Origin: Myxococcota bacterium
GTDB lineage: Bacteria; Myxococcota_A; Polyangia; Polyangiales; Polyangiaceae
Length of the DNA: 32,445 nt
Direction: 5' to 3'
Assembly: GCA_963169165.1 (NCBI GenBank)
Contig: CAUJFL010000329.1
Coordinates: forward strand, 1-32,445
Positions 15,714 to 23,269 of the stretch are shown in pieces. The notes below the pieces were generated by a model that had not been told where the DNA came from, did not search any database, and saw only the letters and a program-made list of their open reading frames with translations. Numbering within the stretch: the stretch's first letter is position 1; each line of letters begins with the position of its first letter. The position numbers and the translations under genes were made by a program.

Positions 15714-17252
15714 ATGCGCTCGCTCCGCTCTTCTCTCGTCGTGGTGTTCGGGGTCTCGGTCGGAGCGTCGCTCGTCGGCGCCGGGTGCGGAGGCGGCGAC
15801 GAGAAGACCGCTCGCCCGCTCGGGCCCGGCTTCACCTCGCAGGGCGGCGCGTCGGGCGCGGCCGGGACCGCGGGCACAGCCGGGAAGGGCGGCAAGGGCG
15901 GCAAGTCCGGCGCCGCGGGAGGGGCGGGCGTCGCGGGAGGAGGCGGAGCGGGCGGCGACGCGGGCGCGGGCGGTGACGCGGGCTCAGGCGGCGACGCTGG
16001 CGCGGGCGGTGAGGCTGGCGCGGGCGGCGGCGGCGGCGGGCCCGCGGGCGACTGCACCAACGGCAAGCAGGACGGCGCCGAGGCCGGCGTCGACTGCGGC
16101 CAGGTGTGCCCGAAGCGCTGCGCCGAGGGGGTGGGCTGCGAGAGCGCGGCCGACTGCGAGTCGAAGAACTGCGTCAGCGACAAGTGCGCGCCGTCCTCTT
16201 GCATGGACACGGAGAAGAACCAGGACGAGACAGATCTCAACTGCGGCGGGCTCAAGTGTGGTCCGTGCGAGCAGGGGCAGGCGTGCCTCGTCAAGTCTGA
16301 CTGCAAGACTGGCGTCTGCGGCATGGACAAGAAGTGCGCGGCGCCCACCTGCAACGACAACGTTCGCAACGGCGACGAGAGCGACGTCGACTGCGGCGCC
16401 GGCTGCTCCAACAAGTGCGCCAACGGTCAGAAATGCAACACTGGCCCCGACTGTCAGAGCGACACCTGCGGCGCGGACAACCTCTGCAAGTGCCCCGACG
16501 GGATGGCCGTCGTGCCGAAGGTGGGGGGCGGCGGCTCGTTCTGCATCGACGCGACCGAGGTCACCTATTCGCAGTATCAGAAGTTCTGGATGGCCAACCC
16601 GCAGGCGATGGGCACCGGCGTCTGCGCGTGGAACTCGACCTTCACGCCTTCCGACGAGTGGCCCGCGCTGAAGGAGAACCTGGGGATGCCCGTGCGCTAC
16701 GTCGACTGGTGCGACGCGGAGGCATACTGCACCTGGTCCGGCAAGCACCTCTGCGGCAAGGTCGGCACGAGCGGCGGCAACGCGTTCGCGGACCACAAGG
16801 AGGCGAGCAAGAGCGAGTGGTACAACGCCTGCTCGGCGGGGGGGTCCAACGTCTACCCGTACGGCGCGACCTACGACACCGGTCGCCACTGTCGCGATGA
16901 GTCGCTCACGGTGCCCACGATGCTGTCGAACCCCACGCAAGACTACGAGATCGGCTGCTCGGTCGACCCGAACGTGGTCCCGCTCGCGCGGACGGCGGAG
17001 GTGTGCAAGGTCGTCGACGCGACGGGCGCGCCCCTTGATTTCTGCCTGGGCGGCGCCCCTGGCGTGTACCAGATGTCCGGCAACGTCGCCGAGTGGGAGG
17101 ACAGCTGCAACGGCGCGGTGGGCGCCGGCGACGCGTGCAGGATCCGCGGAGGCGCCTTCAAAGACGCGCCGGCCGGGCTCCGCTGCGACGCCGACGCCTC
17201 GACGAAGCGCGACACGCGCTCGGCCCAGATCGGCTTTCGCTGCTGCCTCTGA
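15714..17252 (+). CDS. Lipoprotein with Cys-repeat region and SUMF1/FGE-like domain
   Basis: 512 residues from ATG at 15714 (a GTG 9 nt upstream is possible). Lipobox LVGAGC gives lipid Cys25. Residues 41-112 are a Gly/Ala/Asp linker. Residues 114-260 hold three copies of a Cys repeat ending in an acidic (V/L)(D/N)CG turn: C-T-N-G...AGVDCGQVC, CMDTEKNQDETDLNCGGLKC and CNDNVRNGDESDVDCGAGC, with further Cys pairs between. The last 245 residues match the formylglycine-generating-enzyme/sulfatase-modifying (SUMF1) fold: FCIDATEVTYSQYQKF, PVRYVDWCDAEAYC, GNVAEWEDSC, CRIRGGAFKD and a final GFRCCL. In myxobacteria this fold often appears on surface lipoproteins where catalysis is unproven, so I do not assign a reaction. 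Confidence 0.88.
   Translation: MRSLRSSLVVVFGVSVGASLVGAGCGGGDEKTARPLGPGFTSQGGASGAAGTAGTAGKGGKGGKSGAAGGAGVAGGGGAGGDAGAGGDAGSGGDAGAGGEAGAGGGGGGPAGDCTNGKQDGAEAGVDCGQVCPKRCAEGVGCESAADCESKNCVSDKCAPSSCMDTEKNQDETDLNCGGLKCGPCEQGQACLVKSDCKTGVCGMDKKCAAPTCNDNVRNGDESDVDCGAGCSNKCANGQKCNTGPDCQSDTCGADNLCKCPDGMAVVPKVGGGGSFCIDATEVTYSQYQKFWMANPQAMGTGVCAWNSTFTPSDEWPALKENLGMPVRYVDWCDAEAYCTWSGKHLCGKVGTSGGNAFADHKEASKSEWYNACSAGGSNVYPYGATYDTGRHCRDESLTVPTMLSNPTQDYEIGCSVDPNVVPLARTAEVCKVVDATGAPLDFCLGGAPGVYQMSGNVAEWEDSCNGAVGAGDACRIRGGAFKDAPAGLRCDADASTKRDTRSAQIGFRCCL
15951..16022 (+). repeat. Four 18-nt tandem repeats encoding GGDAGA
   Basis: Four consecutive 18-nt units encode GGDAGA, GGDAGS, GGDAGA and GGEAGA in the lipoprotein linker. 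Silent differences between the units show some age. Confidence 0.75.
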
Positions 17253-17314
17253 CGCGCGCCCGAGCCCGGCAAGACGTTGCCCGCCGCGGGCCGCGTTGAT
17301 ACGAAGGCGGGACC

Positions 17315-17716
17315 ATGAGCCAGAAGGTGCGCATCCTCGTCGCGAAGCCCGGCCTCGACGGCCACGATCGAGGCGCGAAGGTCGTCGCGCGCGCGCTCCG
17401 CGACGCCGGCTTCGAGGTCATCTACACCGGGCTGCACCAGACCCCCGAGATGATCGCCGCCGCGGCCGTCCAGGAGGACGTCGACGCGGTGGGCCTGTCG
17501 ATCATGTCCGGCGCGCACAACACGCTCTTCCCCGCGGTCGTCGACGCGCTCCGCGCGAAGGGCGCCGGCGACGTGAAGGTGTTCGGCGGCGGCATCATCC
17601 CCGACGAGGACTTCGCCCGGCTGCGCGACGCGGGCGTCTCGGGGATCTTCACCCCCGGCACGCCGCTCGCCGAGATCATCCAGTGGGTCACCGCCCACGT
17701 CACGCCCGCCGCGTAG
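17315..17716 (+). CDS. Stand-alone cobalamin-binding subunit (methylmalonyl-CoA mutase C-terminal type)
   Basis: 133 residues, ATG at 17315 with a purine-rich stretch (GAAGGCGGG) upstream. It is a complete B12-binding domain of the mutase class: [13 protein letters not shown] with the DxHxxG motif (Asp15, His17, Gly20; His17 is the lower cobalt ligand), [10 protein letters not shown] and VFGGGIIP for the nucleotide tail. The length equals the C-terminal domain of methylmalonyl-CoA or isobutyryl-CoA mutase, so it is probably the small subunit of a split acyl-CoA mutase. The catalytic large subunit is not in the window. It sits 62 nt after the SUMF1 gene and 3 nt from the convergent argS stop. 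Confidence 0.93.
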   Translation: MSQKVRILVAKPGLDGHDRGAKVVARALRDAGFEVIYTGLHQTPEMIAAAAVQEDVDAVGLSIMSGAHNTLFPAVVDALRAKGAGDVKVFGGGIIPDEDFARLRDAGVSGIFTPGTPLAEIIQWVTAHVTPAA

Positions 17717-17719
17717 TCG

Positions 17720-19471
17720 TCACATCTTCTCGGGTGCCTCGACGCCGAGCAGCGCGAGCCCCTGCCGCAGCGTCCGGCGCGTCAGCGCGCAGATCGAGAG
17801 CCGAGAGGCGCGCGCCTCTTCGTCGGCCTTCAGCACCGGGCACGCCTCGTAGAACGCCATGAACGCGGTCGCGAGCTCGTGGAGGTACGTGCATAGTTTG
17901 TGTGGTTCGAGCGTGGAGTCGACGCTCGCCACGACCGCGCCGAACCGGAGCAGGTGCAGCACGAGCGCGCGCTCCTTGACCGCGCCGTCGCCGCTCGCCG
18001 CCAGGACCGGGCCCGCCGCGGCACCCTCGGCGTCGGCCTTGCGGAACATCGAGCAGAGCCGCGCGTGCGCGTACTGCAGGTACGGCGCCGTGTTGCCGTC
18101 GAACGACAGCATCCGATCGAGATCGAACACGTAGTCCTTCACGCGATCGCTCGACAGATCGGCGTATTTTATCGCGCCGACGCCGATCGCGCGGGCGATC
18201 TCGGCGCGCTCGTCGTCCGAGAGCTCGCGCGCCTTCTCCTCGATGACTCCGCGCGCGCGCGCCTCGGCCTCGTCGATCAGATCGACCAGCCGCACGGTGT
18301 CCCCGGAGCGCGTCTTGAACATGCGCTTGTCGGTGCCGAGCACCGATCCGAACGCGACGTGCGTCGCCTGGGCCGGCGGGCGCAGCCACCCGAGCGACCT
18401 CGCGGCCTCGAACACCATCGCGAGGTGCTGCGCCTGCGGCGCGCCGACCACGTACAGCAGGCGGGTCGCGCGGAGCTCGTCGAGCCGGTAGCGGATCGCC
18501 GCGAGATCGGTCGTCGCGTACCCGAACCCCCCGTCGCTCTTCTGCACGATGAGGGGCAGCGGCGCGCCGTCCTTGGCCGCGAACCCGGGCGGGAACAGGC
18601 ACAGCGCGCCGTCGGTGACGGTCGCCGCGCCGCTCGCGCGCAGCTCGTCGGCGAGCGGCGCGAGGCGCGGATCGTAGAGGCTCTCTCCGGCGACGTCGCC
18701 CGGCCTCAGCGTCACGCCGAGGCGCTCGTAGATCGAGCCGAAGTAGCGCTTCGACACGTCGACCAGCACGCTCCAGAGCCGCCGCGTCTCGGCGTCTCCG
18801 CCCTGCAGCGCGACGACCCTCGCGCGCGAGCGCGCCGCGAAGTCGGGCGCCTCGTCGAACTTCTTTCGCGCCGCCTTGTAGAACGCGCCGAGCTCGCCGA
18901 CGCCGAGCTCCCGGGTCGCCGCGTCCTCGCCGACGTCGAGCAGGTGCTCGATCAGCATGCCGAACGGGGTGCCCCAGTCGCCCACGTGGTTCTGCCGGAT
19001 CACGGTGTGCCCGCGCAGCTCGAGCACGCGGGCGAGCGCGTCGCCGATCACCGTGCTGCGCAGGTGGCCGACGTGCATCTCCTTGGCGACGTTGGGCGAC
19101 GAGTAGTCGATGACGATCCGTGACGGCTCGGCGGCGAGCGGGACCCCGGCGCGGGCGTCGGCGAGCGCGCGTGACGCGGCCGCGGCGAGCCAGTCTCCGC
19201 GCAACCAGAGGTTGAAGAACCCCGGACCCGCGAGCTCGATCCGCTCGAGCACGTCGCTCGCCTCGAGCTTCGCCTGGATGGCCTCCGCGACCTTTCGCGG
19301 CGGCTGCCCGAGGCGCTTCGCGAGGCCCATCGCGACGTTGGCCTGTAGATCCGCGCGGTCGCTCGCGCGAAGCATCGGGTCCGCGTCACGGTGCTCCTCG
19401 CCGAACGCGGCGGCGATCGCCGCCCGGAAGCGCGGTGCGAGGACGGTCTCGGGGTCGACGGCGAGGTTCAT
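17720..19471 (-). CDS. argS: Arginyl-tRNA synthetase
   Basis: 583 residues, ATG at 19471 (MNLAVDPETVLAPRF). The N-terminal Add-1-like region (1-110) is followed by the class I HIGH motif in SSPNVAKEMHVGHLRST (HVGH at 133-136), the Arg-tRNA-synthetase GDWGTPFGMLIEHL segment, and a KMSK-like GTDKRMFKTRSGDT. The C-terminal DALR anticodon-binding domain ends normally in LLGVEAPEKM. It charges tRNA-Arg with arginine in the cytoplasm and is essential. A longer in-frame start would add residues absent from the family. It is divergent from the J-domain gene with 120 nt between. Confidence 0.97.
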   Translation of the reverse strand: MNLAVDPETVLAPRFRAAIAAAFGEEHRDADPMLRASDRADLQANVAMGLAKRLGQPPRKVAEAIQAKLEASDVLERIELAGPGFFNLWLRGDWLAAAASRALADARAGVPLAAEPSRIVIDYSSPNVAKEMHVGHLRSTVIGDALARVLELRGHTVIRQNHVGDWGTPFGMLIEHLLDVGEDAATRELGVGELGAFYKAARKKFDEAPDFAARSRARVVALQGGDAETRRLWSVLVDVSKRYFGSIYERLGVTLRPGDVAGESLYDPRLAPLADELRASGAATVTDGALCLFPPGFAAKDGAPLPLIVQKSDGGFGYATTDLAAIRYRLDELRATRLLYVVGAPQAQHLAMVFEAARSLGWLRPPAQATHVAFGSVLGTDKRMFKTRSGDTVRLVDLIDEAEARARGVIEEKARELSDDERAEIARAIGVGAIKYADLSSDRVKDYVFDLDRMLSFDGNTAPYLQYAHARLCSMFRKADAEGAAAGPVLAASGDGAVKERALVLHLLRFGAVVASVDSTLEPHKLCTYLHELATAFMAFYEACPVLKADEEARASRLSICALTRRTLRQGLALLGVEAPEKM

Positions 19472-19591
19472 GGGCGGCGCGGCTACCAGCGCTCGGCGCG
19501 CGCGACAAACCGCGAAGTCGTCAAGTTTCGATGTCACCGAAAGTCACGCGACAGTGGGAACTTCGGCGCCAGCGCGGCATCCTAGCGGTCC

Positions 19592-20083
19592 ATGCGCGTT
19601 GGACCCTGCGAGGCGAGGCTCGATCTCTATGCGGTGCTGGGCGTCACGAGGACCGCGACGACGCGGGAGGTGCGCGCGGCGTACCGTCGGCTCGCGCGCA
19701 CCACGCACCCCGACCTCGCGGGCGAGGACGCCGTCGAGCGGATGAAGCTCGTCAACCTCGCCGCGGCGATCCTCCTCGAACCTGCCGCGCGCGCTCGCTA
19801 CGACTCGCTGCGCGCGCCCGCCCCGGCGTGGAACGGCTTCTTCCCGCCCGAGCGCCCCGTCGCGAGCAGGCCACCTGTGCCCGCGTGGTCCGGCCCGGTC
19901 CGCCCGCCAGCGGCGCTGCGTCGCCCGTCGAGCGCGACGCGCGACTTCGTCGCGGGCCTCGCCGCCGCGCTCGCGGTCACCCTGCTCGGCGCGAGCGTCG
20001 CGCATGCGTTCGGCGACACGACGACCGTCGCGGGGGGCAAGCGCCCTCTCCGCGCCGAGCGCGTGTCGATGTGGGCCGAGTGA
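19592..20083 (+). CDS. J-domain membrane protein
   Basis: 163 residues, ATG at 19592. Residues 10-72 form a J domain (DLYAVLGVTRTATTREVRAAYRRLARTTHPDL...) with the DnaK-stimulating HPD at 39-41. A Pro-rich linker follows, then one membrane helix at about residues 118-140 and a short basic tail. It lacks the G/F and zinc regions of DnaJ, so it is a class III J protein that probably recruits DnaK to the membrane. The client is unknown. Its stop lies 3 nt from the convergent acyl-CoA dehydrogenase stop. Confidence 0.88.
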   Translation: MRVGPCEARLDLYAVLGVTRTATTREVRAAYRRLARTTHPDLAGEDAVERMKLVNLAAAILLEPAARARYDSLRAPAPAWNGFFPPERPVASRPPVPAWSGPVRPPAALRRPSSATRDFVAGLAAALAVTLLGASVAHAFGDTTTVAGGKRPLRAERVSMWAE

Positions 20084-20086
20084 GCG

Positions 20087-21226
20087 TCAGCCGACGAGCA
20101 CCGATTTCGCGATGACCATCCGCTGGATCTGGCTCGTGCCCTCGTAGATCTGGAGCACCTTCGCGTCGCGCATCAGCTTCTCGACGGGGTAGTCCTTCAC
20201 GAAGCCGTTCCCGCCGAACACCTGCACCGCGTCGACCGCGGAGGCCATCGCGCCGTCGGCGCCGAACGCCTTCGAGCAAGACGACGTCAGCGGGTCTCGC
20301 ACCCCGTTGTCGAGCGCCCACGCGGCCTTCATGTAGAGCAGCCGCGTCGCCTGCTCGCGGATCACCATCTCGGCGATCATCGCCTGCACGAGCTGGTGCT
20401 GCGCGATCGGCACGCCGAACGTCTTGCGCTCCTTCGCGTACGCCACGCACTCGTCGATGCAGCGGCGCATGAGCCCCGTCGCGGCGGCCGCGATGTCGGG
20501 GCGCGTCTGGTTGAAGGTCTCCATCGCGAGCTTGAAGCCCTGACCCTCGGGGGCGAGCACGTTGGCGCGCGGCACCTTGACCTCCTCGAGGTGGAGCACG
20601 GCGGTGTCGCTCGCGCGCTGGCCGAGCTTGTCCTCCTTCTTGCCGACGCGCAGGCCCGCGCTGTCGCGGTCGACGATGAACGCGGCGATCCCCTTGTGCT
20701 TCAGCGACGGGTCCTTGGTGGCGAACACGACGTAGAAGCGCGCGTGGCTGGCGTTCGTGATCCAGCACTTCTGCCCCGTGAGCACGAAGTCGTCGCCGTG
20801 CTGGGTGAAGCGCGTGGAGAGCCCCGCGACGTCGCTGCCGGCGCCGGGCTCGCTGGTCGCGTAGCTCGCCATGATCGGCTCGGCGGTGAGCATGCCGAGG
20901 TACTTCTTCTTCTGGTCCTCGGAGCCGCCCAGCTTGATCGGCGTGAGCGCGAGCTGGTTGGCCGTGATGCTGGTCTGGATGCCGGTGCAGCCGTAGCCGA
21001 GCTCCTCGGTGAGGATCGTGTTGTCGAGCTCGCCCATGCCCGCGCCGCCGTACTCGGGCGGCACGCACGGGTTGACGAGGCCGATCTCCCACGCGGCCTT
21101 GAACACGTCCATCGGCAGCTTCGAGTGGTGATCGCACTCGGCGGCGACGGGGATGATGCGCTCGCGCGCGAAGCGGCGCGCGGTGTCGCGCAGGGCCTTC
21201 TGTTCGTCGGAGAGGTTGAAGTCCAT
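20087..21226 (-). CDS. Acyl-CoA dehydrogenase
   Basis: 379 residues, ATG at 21226 (MDFNLSDEQKALRDTARRFA, typical N-terminus). The FAD-dependent family signatures are intact: MASYATSEPGAGSD, WITNASHA, ERKTFGVPIAQHQ, QVFGGNGFVKDYPVEKLMRD and the catalytic-base segment IYEGTSQIQ, with Glu362 in the position used by short/medium-chain enzymes. It oxidises acyl-CoA to enoyl-CoA and passes electrons to ETF. The chain-length preference cannot be told from sequence alone. It is not next to other beta-oxidation genes in this window. Confidence 0.95.
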   Translation of the reverse strand: MDFNLSDEQKALRDTARRFARERIIPVAAECDHHSKLPMDVFKAAWEIGLVNPCVPPEYGGAGMGELDNTILTEELGYGCTGIQTSITANQLALTPIKLGGSEDQKKKYLGMLTAEPIMASYATSEPGAGSDVAGLSTRFTQHGDDFVLTGQKCWITNASHARFYVVFATKDPSLKHKGIAAFIVDRDSAGLRVGKKEDKLGQRASDTAVLHLEEVKVPRANVLAPEGQGFKLAMETFNQTRPDIAAAATGLMRRCIDECVAYAKERKTFGVPIAQHQLVQAMIAEMVIREQATRLLYMKAAWALDNGVRDPLTSSCSKAFGADGAMASAVDAVQVFGGNGFVKDYPVEKLMRDAKVLQIYEGTSQIQRMVIAKSVLVG

Positions 21227-21317
21227 CGTGGCGTCGCAAGACCACGTCGCCTCGTGCGCGGCAAGGCCGCGAGGATTCGCCCCGCGGCGGCGCCGGCTGT
21301 GGCACGATGCCGACCCC

Positions 21318-22460
21318 ATGGCGGAAGGACGGCTCTCGCGGCAGGAGCTCTCTTGGTTGCTCACCCAGGAGGCGAAGAGCGCGGCCGATCGCATGCGCAA
21401 GGGCGTCGAGGGTCAACCGACGGCGACGTCAATTTTCCCGGCCGAGGTCGCGACGTCGCTCGATCTCGTCGACGACGCCGTCCGGGCGTTGGGCGCGCCG
21501 CTGCCGCACCACGCGCGCCGCGGCCGCATCGACATCGCGGCCCTGCTGCTCGAGCTCGCGCCCGGGGCGCAGATCGCGCTCGAGCCAGGCAGCGGCACCG
21601 CGGTGCAGGCTGACCTCGCGGAGCTCACGCGGGTCCTGCAGGTCATGCTCGATCTCGGGACTCACGCGGGCGGCGAGCCGACGCGCGTGATCAGAGACGG
21701 CGCGCACGTGCGCATCGGCGTGGCGCTCGGCCCAGACGCGAGCACCTCGTCTCGCATCGAGCACGCGTGGCTCCACCGCATGGCCGTCCGCCACGGCGGC
21801 GAGGTCACGCTGGAGGCTGGCACCATCTGGCTGTCGCTCCCCGCCGAGGATCCAGCCGATCGCGAGGAGGTTGAAGAGCTACGAAAAGAGCTCGCGGCGG
21901 CCCAGGTGCAGGGCGAGGCCTACGCGCGCGAGCTCGCGTCGATCTTCACCCGCGCGCGCTCGTCGGTCCCGCCGCCGCCGGGCGCGGAGCCCTACCTGCT
22001 GGTCGCGAGGTTCGCCTCCGCGCTCGCGATCGAGCTCTCCGCGCTCGCCGCAAGATCAGAGCCCGCCGCGCTTCGGGCGCTGTCAGCGTCGCTGGCGAGG
22101 CTCGCCGAGCTCGATCCTGGCGAGACGAGCGCCGAGGCGGATCCTCACGCCCTGGCGCGCTTCGCGGCAGAGTCGGTGAGCGCGCCGCTCGACATCGAGG
22201 CCTCCGGCAGGTGCGTCGTCCCGCGCCGCCTCGCCGAGGCCGCGGCCGCGGTCGTCGCGTGCGCCGCGGTCGAGCGCGCCTCGGGCAAGGCGCGCCTCAC
22301 GGTGGCTGGTGGTGAGCGCGGCCTCACGATCTCTTCTGGTCCGCTGGCGGGCGGCGCGGGGAGCGCGAGGCCGCTGCTCGAGCTGATCGTCGCGCGCTGG
22401 GGCGGGGTGGTGTCCGAGGTCGACGCTGCGCTCACGGTGACGCTCCCGTCCCGCGAGTGA
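21318..22460 (+). CDS. Protein with two degenerate histidine-kinase-like ATPase folds
   Basis: 380 residues, ATG at 21318. I know no named family, but the layout is readable. Residues 1-50 are helical. Residues 70-180 follow the order of a histidine-kinase catalytic domain: AELTRVLQVMLDLGTHA at the N-box position but without its Asn, HVRIGVALGPD at the D-box position without its usual DxGxG, and LHRMAVRHGGEVTLEAGTIWLSLP like the final GG...GT-x-F-x-x-x-LP strand. A charged coiled coil (185-215) follows, then a second region (310-380) again ends in LIVARWGGVV...LTVTLP. No phospho-acceptor His box and no G-boxes are seen, so it is probably a non-catalytic scaffold or sensor. It diverges from the acyl-CoA dehydrogenase gene. 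Confidence 0.7.
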   Translation: MAEGRLSRQELSWLLTQEAKSAADRMRKGVEGQPTATSIFPAEVATSLDLVDDAVRALGAPLPHHARRGRIDIAALLLELAPGAQIALEPGSGTAVQADLAELTRVLQVMLDLGTHAGGEPTRVIRDGAHVRIGVALGPDASTSSRIEHAWLHRMAVRHGGEVTLEAGTIWLSLPAEDPADREEVEELRKELAAAQVQGEAYARELASIFTRARSSVPPPPGAEPYLLVARFASALAIELSALAARSEPAALRALSASLARLAELDPGETSAEADPHALARFAAESVSAPLDIEASGRCVVPRRLAEAAAAVVACAAVERASGKARLTVAGGERGLTISSGPLAGGAGSARPLLELIVARWGGVVSEVDAALTVTLPSRE

Positions 22461-22461
22461 G

Positions 22462-23178
22462 TCAGTGATAGGTCACGGTGAAGAGCACGGACGGTGAGGT
22501 GACCACCATGTGCCACGCTCGCTCGCCGTCGATCTTCCGGGCGGTCGCGGCGGCCGCGGCGCGGGCCGAGACGCCCACGCTCCATTCTTCGCCGACCCAC
22601 CAGTCGTATGACAGCCCGAGCGCGGCCCCCGCGCCCCGCGCGACGCGGTCCCGCTCGAACTTGCCGCCCGGGACGTCGAGCTCGCGAGAGGCCGCGACGC
22701 CGAGCGCGCCGTAGAACGACAGTCCGCCCGTCGGGTCGACGTAGTACGTCAAGAACGGCCCCAGCAACGTGAGGCTCGGCGTCCCCGCGAGATCGGTCGC
22801 CGCCGCCGGGGGGGGCGCGCCCCCCGAGCCCTGCGCGAGGGTGACGTCCGACGCGAGCACGCTGGTCCCCCACGAGCCGCCGCCGAGCACGAGCCTGCGC
22901 GAGACGTTGCCGCCGATCATCAGCTCGCTCGCCGTGCCGACGCCGGTCACCGTCGTGTGCGGTTGGTCGTGACCCATCTTCGCGAAGATGCGCTCCTGGT
23001 ACGCGCCGAAGCCCGCGCCGAGCCGCAAGAAGAAGCCGTCGTGGAGGTGTCCGCCAGGCCGCGGTCGCGGCGCGGGGAGCTCGGTCGCGGGGCTCGCGGT
23101 GACGGGGGGCGGCTCGTCGGCGGCGGCGAGCGACGAGAGCGCGACGAGCGCGACGGAGGTGCGAGCGAGGAGCTTCAT
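22462..23178 (-). CDS. Small outer-membrane beta-barrel-like protein
   Basis: 238 residues, ATG at 23178. A Sec signal peptide (MKLLARTSVALVALSSLAAA) is followed by a Pro-rich segment and then alternating short amphipathic strands (FFLRLGAGFGAYQE, SLTLLGPFLTYYV, LSFYGALGVAAS, WSVGVSARAAAAA). The C-terminus, SVLFTVTYH, has the alternating hydrophobic/aromatic pattern of a barrel's last strand. It is likely an eight- to ten-strand outer-membrane protein; the ligand is unknown. It diverges from the metal-uptake-type operon and shares the AT-rich 91-nt gap with its Fur-like site, so it could be controlled together with it. Confidence 0.72.
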   Translation of the reverse strand: MKLLARTSVALVALSSLAAADEPPPVTASPATELPAPRPRPGGHLHDGFFLRLGAGFGAYQERIFAKMGHDQPHTTVTGVGTASELMIGGNVSRRLVLGGGSWGTSVLASDVTLAQGSGGAPPPAAATDLAGTPSLTLLGPFLTYYVDPTGGLSFYGALGVAASRELDVPGGKFERDRVARGAGAALGLSYDWWVGEEWSVGVSARAAAAATARKIDGERAWHMVVTSPSVLFTVTYH

Positions 23179-23235
23179 GGGCCACGGAGATAGCAGCGGT
23201 TCGCGCGAATTCGCGAAGGGACTCCAAACAGTTGT

Positions 23236-23262
23236 TGATAATGCAAGTCAATATGCTTATCA
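23236..23262 (+). promoter_or_regulatory. Fur-box-like operator upstream of the imelysin/HTTM/TonB receptor operon
   Basis: Bases 23237-23255 match the 19-bp Fur consensus (GATAATGATAATCATTATC) at 14 of 19 positions; the inverse strand across 23244-23262 matches at 12 of 19. The whole element is an imperfect palindrome with arms TGATAATGC (23236-23244) and GCTTATCA (23255-23262). It lies in a short AT-rich island, 15 nt before the first ATG. GATAAT (23237-23242) could also be the -10 box of the promoter, so a bound repressor would block it. A second inverted repeat, TTCGCG/CGCGAA, lies at 23200-23217. Confidence 0.55.
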
Positions 23263-23269
23263 GGTGCGT

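Noticed and set aside
17279-17291. Small GC hairpin between the SUMF1 and B12-binding genes
   Set aside because: Only 5 bp with a 3-nt loop and no U-run; such hairpins arise often by chance at this GC content.
19472-19591. Promoter boxes in the argS / J-domain divergent gap
   Set aside because: TTGACG is seen on the minus strand but no -10 box lies at a suitable distance, so I do not call a promoter.
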